DNA of 11,112 bases from Chloroflexota bacterium (GTDB lineage: Bacteria; Chloroflexota; Anaerolineae; B4-G1; SLSP01). Position numbers and translations under genes: made by a program. This document shows positions 1-6,480 of this stretch, one piece after another. The notes beneath the pieces are model-generated. The model saw only the letters and a list, made by a program, of their open reading frames with translations, searched no databases and was not told where the DNA came from. The stretch covers positions 1 to 11,112 of the forward strand of contig JAAAOZ010000507.1 of the NCBI GenBank assembly GCA_009908585.1. Direction: 5' to 3'. The stretch's first letter is position 1. Each line of letters begins with the position of its first letter.

Positions 1-331
1 GGCGCGGGCGCGAGCGACCGCCGCTCGATCCAAAGCCGGCGAACCCGCCGAAGAACTCATTGAAAATGTCGAACGGATCACGCGAGCCAAAGCCACTGAA
101 GCCGTTGAATCCCGGCGGCCCATCCGCGCCGTAGCGGTCGTACATCGCGCGCTTCTCTGGATCGGAGAGCACCTCATAGGCCTGATTGACCTCCTTGAAG
201 CGCTCCTCTGCATCCGGCTTTGAATTGACATCGGGATGATAGCGTCGCGCCTGCCGGCGGTACGCCCGTTTGATCTCTTCCGGGCTGGCGTTCTTGCCTA
301 CATTTAATACTTGATAATAATCGTTGTTCAT
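1..331 (-). CDS. dnaJ: DnaJ (Hsp40) co-chaperone, N-terminal part, cut by window edge
   Basis: DnaJ is the J-domain co-chaperone that delivers unfolded clients to DnaK and stimulates its ATPase in the cytoplasm. The 110 visible residues start MNNDYYQVLNVGKNAS and contain the full J domain, with the HPD motif at about residues 33-35 (YHPDVN) and the closing AYEVLSDPEKRAMYDRYG segment. A Gly/Phe-rich linker (GFNGFSGFGSRDPF) follows. The zinc-finger and C-terminal substrate domains would lie beyond position 1, so DnaJ versus a CbpA-type J protein without the zinc finger cannot be decided. The ATG at 331-329 is preceded by GTGAGG with an 8-nt T-run spacer, a good ribosome binding site. It is the third gene after hrcA and grpE and is probably co-transcribed from the CIRCE promoter. 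No separate CIRCE lies in front of it. Confidence 0.93.
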   Translation of the reverse strand, partial: MNNDYYQVLNVGKNASPEEIKRAYRRQARRYHPDVNSKPDAEERFKEVNQAYEVLSDPEKRAMYDRYGADGPPGFNGFSGFGSRDPFDIFNEFFGGFAGFGSSGGRSRPR

Positions 332-393
332 AAAAAAAACCTCACATTTATAACTACCGAAGTTCCAGGCCGTCAAAATTTACAAGGGCAAGA

Positions 394-420
394 GGAACAC
401 CATCCAATTGATGGCGTTCC
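394..420 (-). other. Hairpin in the grpE-dnaJ gap
   Basis: GGAAC-A-CCATC and GATGG-C-GTTCC form an 11-position stem with a single A/C mismatch around a 5-nt loop. It lies 26 nt after the grpE stop in the direction of transcription. No T-tract follows on the minus strand, so it does not look like an efficient intrinsic terminator. It could be an mRNA processing or stability element that sets grpE versus dnaJ levels, but that is inference. The rest of the 114-nt gap holds only the dnaJ ribosome binding site. Confidence 0.45.
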
Positions 421-445
421 CCAGGAAATGAAAGGCTGAAACTTC

Positions 446-1210
446 TTATGCTTCCTCTTCTGTTTGGGAGTCTGTTTCGGATGTCGATGCTGTCGCGTCC
501 GTTGCTTGCTCTGCTTCCTCTTGCTTCTCTTCTTCGATAACAGGCGGCTCGGTCGCGACGACGACGAGCGACGGGCGCAGCACGAGATTGTCCAACATGT
601 AGCCCTTCTGAACCTCGGCGATAATCTGATCCGCCTCGAAGCCCGCTAAGGATTGTTGCATCACCGCCTGGTGCACTTGGGGATCAAAGGGTGCGCCCGG
701 CTCGACGGGAATCGGCTCGACGCCGACGGCGTTCAACACATTGCGTACTTTACGTTCGATCAGCCGGATGCCATCTAACCACGAAAGGCGCTCCAGAACC
801 GCCGGCAACGCTTGGAACGCGCGCTCGAAGTCATCCAGCACCGGCAAGAACTCCTTGAGCAGATCGGCGGTGGCGCGCCGTCGCCACGTCTCTTTATCCG
901 TCTCCATCCGATTGCGATAGTTGACAAAAGAAGCCTGCGAGCGCTGCCATCCCACCTTGTATTCCTGCGCCTGTTGCTCCAGTTTGAGCACCTGCGCCTC
1001 CAGCGCCTCGATCCTTTCCGTCAACGCCTCGGCGCTCTCCTCGGCAGCTTCTTCTTTCTCCTCGACGTCTTCTATTTCTGCCGTCGGCTCTTGTGTCGCC
1101 GGTTCTTCTGTCGCCGATTCTTCAACGGGCGCCACGTCGGCGCGCTCATCGTTATCCGACTCAGCCTCAGTAACTTTATCTAATTTCTCATTTTTCTTCT
1201 CGTCCGTCAT
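446..1210 (-). CDS. grpE: GrpE nucleotide exchange factor for DnaK
   Basis: GrpE is the dimeric cytoplasmic factor that releases ADP from DnaK. From the ATG at 1210 the protein is 254 aa, longer than the roughly 200 aa common in the family. The excess is a very acidic Glu/Ala/Thr-rich N-terminal extension (about 55 residues) and an acidic Glu/Thr/Ser C-terminal tail. Between them lie the long coiled-coil helix (LTERIEALEAQVLKLEQQ, then FVNYRNRMETDKE) and the C-terminal beta domain. That domain carries the GrpE signature: PFDPQVHQAVMQ, then VQKGYMLDNLVLRPSLVVVA. The 1210 start has GGAGGG five nt upstream. An in-frame ATG at 1222 with a weaker AGAGG would add MEGD and cannot be excluded. The gene lies about 100 nt downstream of hrcA and is probably under the same CIRCE/HrcA control. 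Confidence 0.95.
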   Translation of the reverse strand: MTDEKKNEKLDKVTEAESDNDERADVAPVEESATEEPATQEPTAEIEDVEEKEEAAEESAEALTERIEALEAQVLKLEQQAQEYKVGWQRSQASFVNYRNRMETDKETWRRRATADLLKEFLPVLDDFERAFQALPAVLERLSWLDGIRLIERKVRNVLNAVGVEPIPVEPGAPFDPQVHQAVMQQSLAGFEADQIIAEVQKGYMLDNLVLRPSLVVVATEPPVIEEEKQEEAEQATDATASTSETDSQTEEEA

Positions 1211-1263
1211 ATCTCCCTCCATAGCTTATTCCTCTTCTACAGAATGAGAATTATCATAAGCAC

Positions 1264-1291
1264 TTTACGTAATACGCATTACGCAATACGC
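1264..1291. repeat. Degenerate heptamer tandem repeat (TACG every 7 nt) between hrcA and grpE
   Basis: TACG recurs at 1266, 1273, 1280 and 1287, exactly every 7 nt, in the frame TTTACGT-AATACGC-ATTACGC-AATACGC. The centre also forms a palindrome, CGTAAT-ACGC-ATTACG (1268-1283). Similar short-period arrays with other unit sequences occur at 4351-4386 and 7382-7464. The function is unknown. Confidence 0.7.
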
Positions 1292-1312
1292 TTTGTAACC
1301 CAAAAAACCTTC

Positions 1313-2422
1313 TCATTTCGAGGGCGGCGGCTCAACCTCCACCTCCGCGAAGACATCGTGCGCGCCGGGCTGATAGGTCTCGTAGACCAGCTCGCCCAGC
1401 AGATCGGCGACGAAGCGCACGGCGGAGACCGCTCGCCCATATCGCATCCGAATCGGGCCGACGACGCCGAGCGTGCCCGTGGCATATTTGTGCACGCCGT
1501 AGCGAGCAAGAATCATGCTGCACGCGCGCAGTTCGTCCCATCGGCCTTCCCCGCCGATGATGACCCGCACGCTGCCCATGCCCACCGCCGGCGTCAGCGT
1601 CTCGGAGAGCACCGCCTGCAAGAGACTGCGCTCCTCCATCACCTGCACCACGCCGGTCGAGGCGTAATCATCCTCGGCGAATTCCGGCTCCTGAAGCAGC
1701 CGCGAAAGGCCGTGATAATAGATCTCGCTCGAAGGTTCCTGCGCGACCTTGCCCATCATCGCGGTGATAAGCTGCGCAATGCTCTGCTCCAACGCCGGCA
1801 GCTCCGAGATCTGTGCCGCGATTTCCTCGACGCCGCAGCCCGCGAAGGCCTGATTCAGGCGATCCGCGGCCTCTCGCAGCGCCGATTGGCTCATCGGCTC
1901 CGCGAGCGAGAGCATCCGCTGCTCCACCGATCCGCCCTCCAGCACCAAAATCAGCAGGACGACGCGCCCGTGCGTGACGATCAACTCCACATGCTTGTAG
2001 ATCGCGCGGGTGGTGCGCGGCGCCGTGACGACCGCCGCCCCCTGCGCCGAGCGCGCCAGCACGGTCGAGGCCAACGGCAACCATTCCTCCACACGATCCC
2101 GCGCCTGATAGAATTGGTGCGTGATCATCCGTTGCTCCATCGGCGGCAGCGATTGCTCCTCCATCAGGCGCTCCACGAAGTAGCGGAACCCCACCTCCGT
2201 CGGGCGGCGCCCCGCCGAGGTGTGCGGCTGGTGAAGATAGCCCAACTCCTCCAGGCGCGCCATCTCGTTGCGCGCCGTCGCCGGGCTGATGTCCAACTGA
2301 TAGCGCTCCACCAACGTCCGCGAGGCGACCTCGCCCGCCGTCCGCACATATTCCTGCACGATCAAGCGCAACAAGCGCGCCTGTCGCGCCGTCAGTTGCT
2401 CCGATGCTGCGGCGTCTGCCAT
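1313..2422 (-). CDS. hrcA: HrcA heat-inducible transcription repressor
   Basis: HrcA represses heat-shock operons by binding CIRCE, and its activity depends on GroEL in studied species. The N-terminal winged helix spans about residues 10-75 (LTARQARLLRLIVQEYVRTA, ISPATARNEMARLEELGYL) and ends with the family hallmark HQPHTSAGRRPT. The remaining ~290 residues match the GAF-like dimerisation part, including GSVRVIIGGEG and the closing LGVVGPIRMRYGRAVSAV. From the ATG at 2422 the protein is 369 aa, slightly above the usual ~340-350. An in-frame GTG at 2437 would add five residues but has no ribosome binding site. The ATG has an AGAGG only 2 nt away, so the start is uncertain. It is the first gene of the operon, and a perfect CIRCE lies in its own promoter, implying autoregulation. 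A palindromic repeat element sits in its leader. Confidence 0.95.
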   Translation of the reverse strand: MADAAASEQLTARQARLLRLIVQEYVRTAGEVASRTLVERYQLDISPATARNEMARLEELGYLHQPHTSAGRRPTEVGFRYFVERLMEEQSLPPMEQRMITHQFYQARDRVEEWLPLASTVLARSAQGAAVVTAPRTTRAIYKHVELIVTHGRVVLLILVLEGGSVEQRMLSLAEPMSQSALREAADRLNQAFAGCGVEEIAAQISELPALEQSIAQLITAMMGKVAQEPSSEIYYHGLSRLLQEPEFAEDDYASTGVVQVMEERSLLQAVLSETLTPAVGMGSVRVIIGGEGRWDELRACSMILARYGVHKYATGTLGVVGPIRMRYGRAVSAVRFVADLLGELVYETYQPGAHDVFAEVEVEPPPSK

Positions 2423-2467
2423 AGCCTCTGTTCCCACCCTATTTGGCCTGATTTGAGACCCGTCTTA

Positions 2468-2557
2468 GGTAGTTCCAGGAATTAAAACCTTCCAAACCAG
2501 ATGCTTTTCTCTCGGAAAATCGCTTATATTTGGGAGGTTTATTTTCTTGGAACGGCC
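2468..2557. mobile_element. MITE-like palindromic element, copy 1 (90 bp)
   Basis: The element begins GGTAGTTCCAGGAATT and ends TTTTCTTGGAACGGCC. Its outer ends form an imperfect inverted repeat (GGTAGTTCCA against GGCCGTTCCA). An inner stem, AAACCTTCCAAA with TTTGGGAGGTTT, pairs over 12 positions with one G-T wobble. It is bounded by an identical 3-bp repeat, TTA, at 2465-2467 and 2558-2560. It has no coding capacity. It lies between the CIRCE operator and the hrcA start, within the transcribed leader, and occupies about half of that leader. It shares sequence and orientation on the plus strand with the copies at 6481 and 10992. Mobility and the TNA target duplication are inferred from the matching flanks. 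Confidence 0.8.
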
Positions 2558-2571
2558 TTATCACCACGAAT

Positions 2572-2598
2572 TTAGCACTCCTTTCGATTGAGTGCTAA
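2572..2598 (-). promoter_or_regulatory. CIRCE operator (HrcA binding site)
   Basis: TTAGCACTC, a 9-nt spacer (CTTTCGATT) and GAGTGCTAA form a perfect 9-bp inverted repeat identical to the CIRCE consensus. It sits immediately downstream of the -10 box at 2617-2612 and would overlap the start of the transcript. HrcA bound here should block the hrcA-grpE-dnaJ promoter. Confidence 0.97.
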
Positions 2599-2611
2599 AT
2601 TTACTACATAA

Positions 2612-2639
2612 ATCATACCATAAAGCAACGCCATGTCAA
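2612..2639 (-). promoter_or_regulatory. Sigma-A-type promoter of the hrcA operon
   Basis: On the minus strand a perfect -35 TTGACA (2639-2634), a 16-nt spacer and a -10 TATGAT (2617-2612) lie just upstream of CIRCE. The expected start of transcription is near 2605. That gives a leader of about 180 nt before the hrcA ATG, which contains the palindromic element at 2468-2557. Confidence 0.88.
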
Positions 2640-2640
2640 T

Positions 2641-2673
2641 AAAAAAGACCGAGGCCAATGCCACGCCCCGGTC
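2641..2673 (-). terminator. Rho-independent terminator of the AbrB-like gene
   Basis: On the minus strand GACCGGGGC (2673-2665) pairs with GCCTCGGTC (2655-2647), a 9-position stem with one mismatch, followed by TTTTTT (2646-2641). It lies 28 nt past the stop of the gene at 2701-2997. The T-tract is one base from the -35 box of the hrcA promoter, so termination and re-initiation are packed together. Confidence 0.8.
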
Positions 2674-2700
2674 TCCGATGTCAACAAGAACCTATATTCG

Positions 2701-2997
2701 CTATGGCGAAGGAGAAACTCGACGATCTCGTTCTCTGCGGGTGATGTCTGTCCAATCGCTCATGAACGCATCACTTTGCTCCTCAGCAGAAGTTTGACTC
2801 GCAACCACCAAGATCCCACCCTTATCGACAAGCTGAGGTAGATTCGATTCAACTCGGAGGCGCACGCTTTCCTCTTCTCCTGGTTCAACAACGAGATGCA
2901 TCCCCGGCAACAATCCAAGTCGCCGCTTTAGTGCTGCCGGTATCAAGATGCGCCCTTTCTCATCCAACAATACAGCTCTTTCCATAGCTTGTTCCAT
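2701..2997 (-). CDS. SpoVT/AbrB (MazE-type) DNA-binding protein, no toxin partner visible
   Basis: This 98-aa protein carries one swapped-hairpin AbrB domain at about residues 7-50 (RAVLLDEKGRILIPAALKRR, LGLLPGMHLVVEPGEEE). It is followed by a short tail (LVDKGGILVVASQTSAEE) and a basic end (ITRRERDRRVSPSP). Proteins of this layout are usually antitoxins of PIN-domain toxins, binding their own promoter and neutralising the toxin through the C-terminal tail. Here no PIN or MazF gene follows, because a terminator and the hrcA promoter come directly after the stop. It may therefore be an orphan antitoxin or a stand-alone regulator. The ATG at 2997 was chosen because GAGGAGG lies 6 nt upstream. 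A longer frame would start with TTG inside that ribosome binding site. Confidence 0.85.
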   Translation of the reverse strand: MEQAMERAVLLDEKGRILIPAALKRRLGLLPGMHLVVEPGEEESVRLRVESNLPQLVDKGGILVVASQTSAEEQSDAFMSDWTDITRRERDRRVSPSP

Positions 2998-3024
2998 TGG
3001 CTTCCTCCTCAAAGACTCACTTTC

Positions 3025-3053
3025 ATTTTACTATGAGTCCATCATTTCAGCAA
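3025..3053 (-). promoter_or_regulatory. Possible promoter of the AbrB-like gene
   Basis: On the minus strand TTGCTG (3053-3048), a 17-nt spacer and TAAAAT (3030-3025) lie just after the glycosyltransferase stop and upstream of the AbrB ribosome binding site. The -10 is good (5/6) but the -35 is weak (3/6), so read-through from the glycosyltransferase gene is an alternative. Confidence 0.35.
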
Positions 3054-3062
3054 AAACCCGCT

Positions 3063-4334
3063 TTATGTAAAGTCCAAAACCAAAGCGTCATCCAGCAGCG
3101 CGACCAGACGACGACGAAGCGTGCGATACGAATAGTGACGTTTCCCCAATTCAAAGTTATGCGCCACCATCGCGGCGGCGGTCTCCGCATCTTGCAACAG
3201 ATTGCGCACCGCCTGCACCGTCGCCTCATCGAGGTAATCCGCGAAGTGGATCACCTCGAAGCCCTTGGTCAGGATGTCGGTCTTGAAGACGGAGTACATG
3301 TGGGTCACAATGGGCCGGCGATAGTAGAGCGCCTCCAGGAAGGCGTTGCCGAAGCCCTCAATGGCCGAGGGGTAGGTGACGAGATCGGCCTGCTGGTAAA
3401 CGTCGGCCAGACTGTAGATCTTCTCCCCGTCCGCCGTCCGCCCGCGCCGATGATCGATCCGCTCGCCGGCGAAGATCACCGGCGCGTCCATAAAGGCCGC
3501 GTAATCGCGCAGATACGCCTCGTACTCGGCGCCCTCGTCGCCGCCGGCGTGGGAGATGAGCAGGACTGCTGGCAGGTCAAGGCGCCGGACCAACTCGATG
3601 GCCTGCTCGATGCGCTTGCGGGGCACGATGCGCGTCGGTTGCAGGATGAGGTAGGCGTCGGGATCGATGCCCAGCACAGCGCGCAGATCGTCGGCGTAGC
3701 CGTCGGGCGCGGGCGGCGGCGTCTCGAAATCCATCACGTTGGGGATCAGCACAGAGCTGACGCCATGGCGCAGGGCCAGTTGGCGCTCGCCCGCCGAGTT
3801 GATCACGACGTGGCGAATGGACGGGAGCGTGGGCGGGAAGGCGGCTTGCAGATAATCCTGCGCGGCGGAGACGGCGAAGCGCTGGCGCTCCCAGGCGAAA
3901 TCGTGGTGATGGCCGATGGTGGGGATCTGGGTCTCGGCGATGACCTCCATCAGTGCGAGGCCCAAGGGCACGTTCATGGGAATGGCGAAGGCGTTTTCGA
4001 CGATGAGCAGATCCGGCGAGAAGTGATCCAAGAAGCGGTCGAGATGCTCCTTGAGATCCGCCTTGAGCGCCGTGACCGCCTGGGAGGTCTCCGGCTGGCG
4101 CACATAATCGTCGAACAGATCGGCGCTGATGGCCTGAATGCGCGGATGATTAAAATGCGCTTCCGGCACGACGTAGCAGCGATCCGCCGGACGGTCGCAC
4201 TCCCCGGCGAAGTAACAGCAGCGATGGCCCATCTCCTCCAGTATCGCGGCCCATTTCGCTGTCTCCAGCGAGACGCCGTCGGTGCCGGCAAAGCGGGTGG
4301 AGATGAAGCCGATGCAGGATGAGTCGTGGTTCAT
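3063..4334 (-). CDS. GT4-type (GT-B fold) glycosyltransferase
   Basis: This 423-aa retaining glycosyltransferase has no signal peptide or membrane span. The N-terminal acceptor domain opens with GFISTRFAGTDGVSLETAKW (residues 9-28), the glycine-rich loop of GT-B enzymes, and has a histidine cluster GHHHDFAWER at 141-150. The C-terminal donor domain has LQPTRIVPRKRIEQAIEL (231-248) and the E-x7-E motif EGFGNAFLE (E326, E334), as in GT4 enzymes using nucleotide sugars. Donor and acceptor cannot be read from sequence. It lies downstream of a GH13 sugar phosphorylase on the same strand, 113 nt away. One hypothesis is a role in glucosylglycerate or mannosylglucosylglycerate-type solute metabolism; a role in cell-surface glycans is possible too. 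The ATG at 4334 has GAGGAG 4 nt upstream. Confidence 0.88.
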   Translation of the reverse strand: MNHDSSCIGFISTRFAGTDGVSLETAKWAAILEEMGHRCCYFAGECDRPADRCYVVPEAHFNHPRIQAISADLFDDYVRQPETSQAVTALKADLKEHLDRFLDHFSPDLLIVENAFAIPMNVPLGLALMEVIAETQIPTIGHHHDFAWERQRFAVSAAQDYLQAAFPPTLPSIRHVVINSAGERQLALRHGVSSVLIPNVMDFETPPPAPDGYADDLRAVLGIDPDAYLILQPTRIVPRKRIEQAIELVRRLDLPAVLLISHAGGDEGAEYEAYLRDYAAFMDAPVIFAGERIDHRRGRTADGEKIYSLADVYQQADLVTYPSAIEGFGNAFLEALYYRRPIVTHMYSVFKTDILTKGFEVIHFADYLDEATVQAVRNLLQDAETAAAMVAHNFELGKRHYSYRTLRRRLVALLDDALVLDFT

Positions 4335-4350
4335 AGGTCTCCTCGTGAGG

Positions 4351-4386
4351 TAGTCAGTTAGTCCTTAGTCGCATAGTCAGAGGGTC
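4351..4386. repeat. Degenerate TAGTC tandem repeat, period 7-8 nt
   Basis: AGTC occurs at 4352, 4360, 4367 and 4375, with a GGTC at 4383: spacings of 8, 7, 8 and 8 nt. It fills the start of the gap between the phosphorylase and glycosyltransferase genes. It resembles, in period but not in sequence, the arrays at 1264-1291 and 7382-7464. Confidence 0.65.
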
Positions 4387-4408
4387 AAAAAACGGGAGCT
4401 TTGCGCCC
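4387..4408 (-). terminator. Probable rho-independent terminator after the GH13 gene
   Basis: On the minus strand GGGCGC-AAA-GCTCCC forms a 6-position stem with one mismatch, followed by G and TTTTTT (4392-4387). It lies about 40 nt past the GH13 stop. The stem is short, so partial read-through into the glycosyltransferase gene is plausible. Confidence 0.5.
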
Positions 4409-4447
4409 TTGCGTTAAGATCCTCTTCCATCGAAAGTATTCCATCTT

Positions 4448-6184
4448 CTACGACTCCGGCCGCAGCCAGAGGATCTGATAAGGCGCCAGGATCACGCTCT
4501 CCTGACCGTAGATCCTCCCCCGGATAATGTCTCGCAGGGGCAAGGATGTGACGTCGGAAGGAAGCGCGAGCTCCTGCGCTTGCCCGGTGACGTTATGGAG
4601 GCAGAGCAACCCCTCGCTGCCGTCGGGCGCCGAGCGCGCCAGGGCAAAGACCGCCGGCCCGAAGTCCAGTACGTCTTGCGCGCCCACAGGATGGAAGGCG
4701 GGATGTTCGCGCCGCACCGCGAGCAGCCGGCGATACGCGGTGTAGACGCGCGCCCGCACGTCGCCTGGATCAGCCAGCGCGGCCTCCAGATCGGCGCGGC
4801 GGAATTTCTCCCGGTTGATGGAGCGATAGCGCCCCGTCGCCTCGACGCCTTCGGGGTAGTTGCGCGAGCCGAATAGACTGTGAACGTAGATCGCGGGAAC
4901 GCCCTGCAACGCCAGCATAATGGCCTGCGAGACCATGAAGCGGCGCACCTGAAGCCCCAGCGGTTCCGCGCTCCGAGGATCGGAGAGGGCGTCGAAATAG
5001 GAGATGTTCAACTCATAGGGGCTTTTCGAGCCGTCGGCGTTCGTCTTGTAGGAGACATAACCGCCGTGGGCCTGGGTCCGTTCGGCCAACCATTGCACCT
5101 CCGGCGGCGGCAGAATCCCCTCGACGGGACGCACGCCCACCCCATCGTGCGAGGCCAGGAAATTGTAGAACGTCGTCTGCTTCGAGGGCAGATCGCCCGT
5201 CAGCCCGGCGGCCCACGTGGTGAGATAGGAGGCGTCGCCGCGCGCGAGGGCGTGCAGCACCAACGGCGGCAGCGAGAACTGATAGACCATCTGCGCCTCG
5301 TTGGTGCCATCGCCGAAGTAGGAGATGTTTTCCGCGTGCGGCACGTTGGTCTCGGTGATGATCATCACGTTGGGCGCGACGAGGTCGAAGAGCGCGCGGA
5401 AAAGCTGCACCACGCGATGCGTCTGCTCCAGATGGATGCACCCCGTGCCGATCTCCTTCCAGAGATAGGCGATAGCGTCCAGGCGGATGATCTCCGCGCC
5501 GTGATCCACGTAGCACAACAGCACGTCGATGATGCGCAGCAACACCTCTGGATTGGCGAAGTTCAAGTCGATCTGATCGGGGTTGAAGGTCGTCCAGACG
5601 AGTTTCTCGCGCTCGTGCGTCGCCACAGCGGTGAGCAGCGGCCTGGCCCGAGGCCGGACCACATCGGAGAGATCGACGTCCGCCTCCACGGTGATGAAGA
5701 AATCATCGTAGTGCGGATCGCCCGCTAAGAAGCCCTGGAACCAATCGCTCTGGCGCGAGATGTGGTTGATGACGGCATCGAACATCAGCCGGAAATGCGC
5801 GCCGATGCGCTCCACGTCGTCCCAATCGCCCCAGTCGGGATGGACGGTGGTGTAATCGATGACGGAAAAGCCATCATCCGACGAATAGGGAAAAAAGGGC
5901 AGGATGTGAACGCCGGAGAGGATACCCTCGGCGTACGCCGTCAACACCTCGGCCAGCGTCCTCAGCGGCGGCCTCTCCGGCTCGGTGATCTGATCCCCGT
6001 AGGTGATGAGGATCGCGTCGCACTCGGTCAGCCGTTCCCCGGGCGGCACCGTCGCTCGAAGCTCTGGGTGCGCAGCTTGAAAGGCCGCCAGTCGCGCCTT
6101 CAAGCGCTCCCAAACGGCTTCCGCATCGTCAGGATACAAAAACTTCAGGTGGTCTAAGATTCGATCTGTGGGTGTCATAGACAT
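4448..6184 (-). CDS. GH13 sugar phosphorylase, probably GH13_18 (glucosylglycerate phosphorylase-like)
   Basis: This 578-aa cytoplasmic enzyme has no signal peptide. All GH13 regions are present: region I DAVINH (D136-H141), region II IIRLDA with the nucleophile D236, region III ITETN with the acid/base E278, and region IV SHDG (H346, D347). The substrate loops (ILPFFPYSSDDGFSVIDY, and ASHDGVGVRPVEGIL after region IV) are those of the sucrose phosphorylase subfamily GH13_18. The SHDGVGVRPVEG form resembles my recollection of YcjM-type glucosylglycerate phosphorylases more than sucrose phosphorylases. The expected reaction is reversible phosphorolysis of an alpha-glucoside to alpha-glucose 1-phosphate. 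Exact acceptor specificity (glycerate, glycerol, sucrose) is uncertain. AGGAG lies 3 nt before this ATG and 9 nt before a second in-frame ATG at 6178. A GT4 gene follows. Confidence 0.9.
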   Translation of the reverse strand: MSMTPTDRILDHLKFLYPDDAEAVWERLKARLAAFQAAHPELRATVPPGERLTECDAILITYGDQITEPERPPLRTLAEVLTAYAEGILSGVHILPFFPYSSDDGFSVIDYTTVHPDWGDWDDVERIGAHFRLMFDAVINHISRQSDWFQGFLAGDPHYDDFFITVEADVDLSDVVRPRARPLLTAVATHEREKLVWTTFNPDQIDLNFANPEVLLRIIDVLLCYVDHGAEIIRLDAIAYLWKEIGTGCIHLEQTHRVVQLFRALFDLVAPNVMIITETNVPHAENISYFGDGTNEAQMVYQFSLPPLVLHALARGDASYLTTWAAGLTGDLPSKQTTFYNFLASHDGVGVRPVEGILPPPEVQWLAERTQAHGGYVSYKTNADGSKSPYELNISYFDALSDPRSAEPLGLQVRRFMVSQAIMLALQGVPAIYVHSLFGSRNYPEGVEATGRYRSINREKFRRADLEAALADPGDVRARVYTAYRRLLAVRREHPAFHPVGAQDVLDFGPAVFALARSAPDGSEGLLCLHNVTGQAQELALPSDVTSLPLRDIIRGRIYGQESVILAPYQILWLRPES

Positions 6185-6215
6185 TCGCTCCTGTCATGGA
6201 TATCACACGGGAGCA

Positions 6216-6224
6216 AGTATACCA
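6216..6224 (-). promoter_or_regulatory. Extended -10 promoter of the GH13 gene
   Basis: On the minus strand TGGTATACT (6224-6216) matches an extended -10 (TGn followed by a TATAAT-like hexamer, 4/6). No good -35 is seen at the right distance. Transcription would start near 6209, about 25 nt before the ATG. Confidence 0.5.
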
Positions 6225-6410
6225 CATGCCGGCAACTCTTCCCATCGGGGACGGGGATTTCGAAGCAGAACGACAGGAAAAATCGCTCTCGCTGCCTCAG
6301 AACCTGCTTAAGCGTGTTCAAGGCAAACAAAGCTGGGGTTGATGTGTATGACCCGCCATTTAGCGCGCAACCTCGTACATCTCAGCTCTCTTGGATCTGC
6401 TTCGTTTGTC
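6225..6410. other. Divergent intergenic stretch, nothing recognised
   Basis: This is the middle of the 421-nt gap between the minus-strand GH13 gene and the plus-strand TPR gene. I see no coding potential with a ribosome binding site, no RNA gene, and no clear hairpin or operator. The rest of the gap is described separately: the direct repeat at 6411, the promoter at 6441-6468, and the palindromic element at 6481-6567. Confidence 0.5.
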
Positions 6411-6434
6411 CCATCGTCCAAAAAACGTCCCCTT
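6411..6434. repeat. Direct repeat upstream of a promoter, copy 1
   Basis: CCATCGTCC, six A's and CGTCCCCTT closely match the block at 7361-7383, about 20 of 24 positions with one gap, including 12 identical bases AAACGTCCCCTT. The block ends 6 nt before the -35 box at 6441. It could be a shared operator or simply a repeat remnant. Confidence 0.4.
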
Positions 6435-6440
6435 CTTCTC

Positions 6441-6468
6441 TTGGCAGGTAGGCCGAAGCTGATATAAT
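6441..6468 (+). promoter_or_regulatory. Strong sigma-A-type promoter of the TPR gene
   Basis: A -35 TTGGCA (6441-6446, 5/6), a 16-nt spacer and a perfect -10 TATAAT (6463-6468). The predicted start is at about 6475. The left target repeat of the palindromic element begins at 6478, so nearly the whole element would be transcribed at the very 5' end of the mRNA. Confidence 0.85.
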
Positions 6469-6480
6469 AAGGGACAGTAA

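Noticed and set aside
356..375. Partial resemblance (AGTTCCAGG, GGCCGT) to the ends of the palindromic element in the grpE-dnaJ gap
   Set aside because: Only about 9 bases match, with the wrong spacing, no inner stem and no flanking TNA repeats; likely chance.
1244..2485. Long plus-strand open frame opposite hrcA
   Set aside because: It is antisense to hrcA, has a compositionally biased Arg/His-rich translation and runs through the heptamer repeat and the palindromic element.
2468..2557. Palindromic elements as rho-independent terminators
   Set aside because: Pairing spans the whole element with AT-rich arms and no T-tract directly after a GC-rich stem; two copies lie in 5' leaders rather than after genes.
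2997..4322. Long plus-strand open frame (441 codons) opposite the glycosyltransferase
   Set aside because: It is antisense to a well supported GT4 gene; its translation is rich in Arg, Gly and His, has no family motifs and lacks a ribosome binding site.
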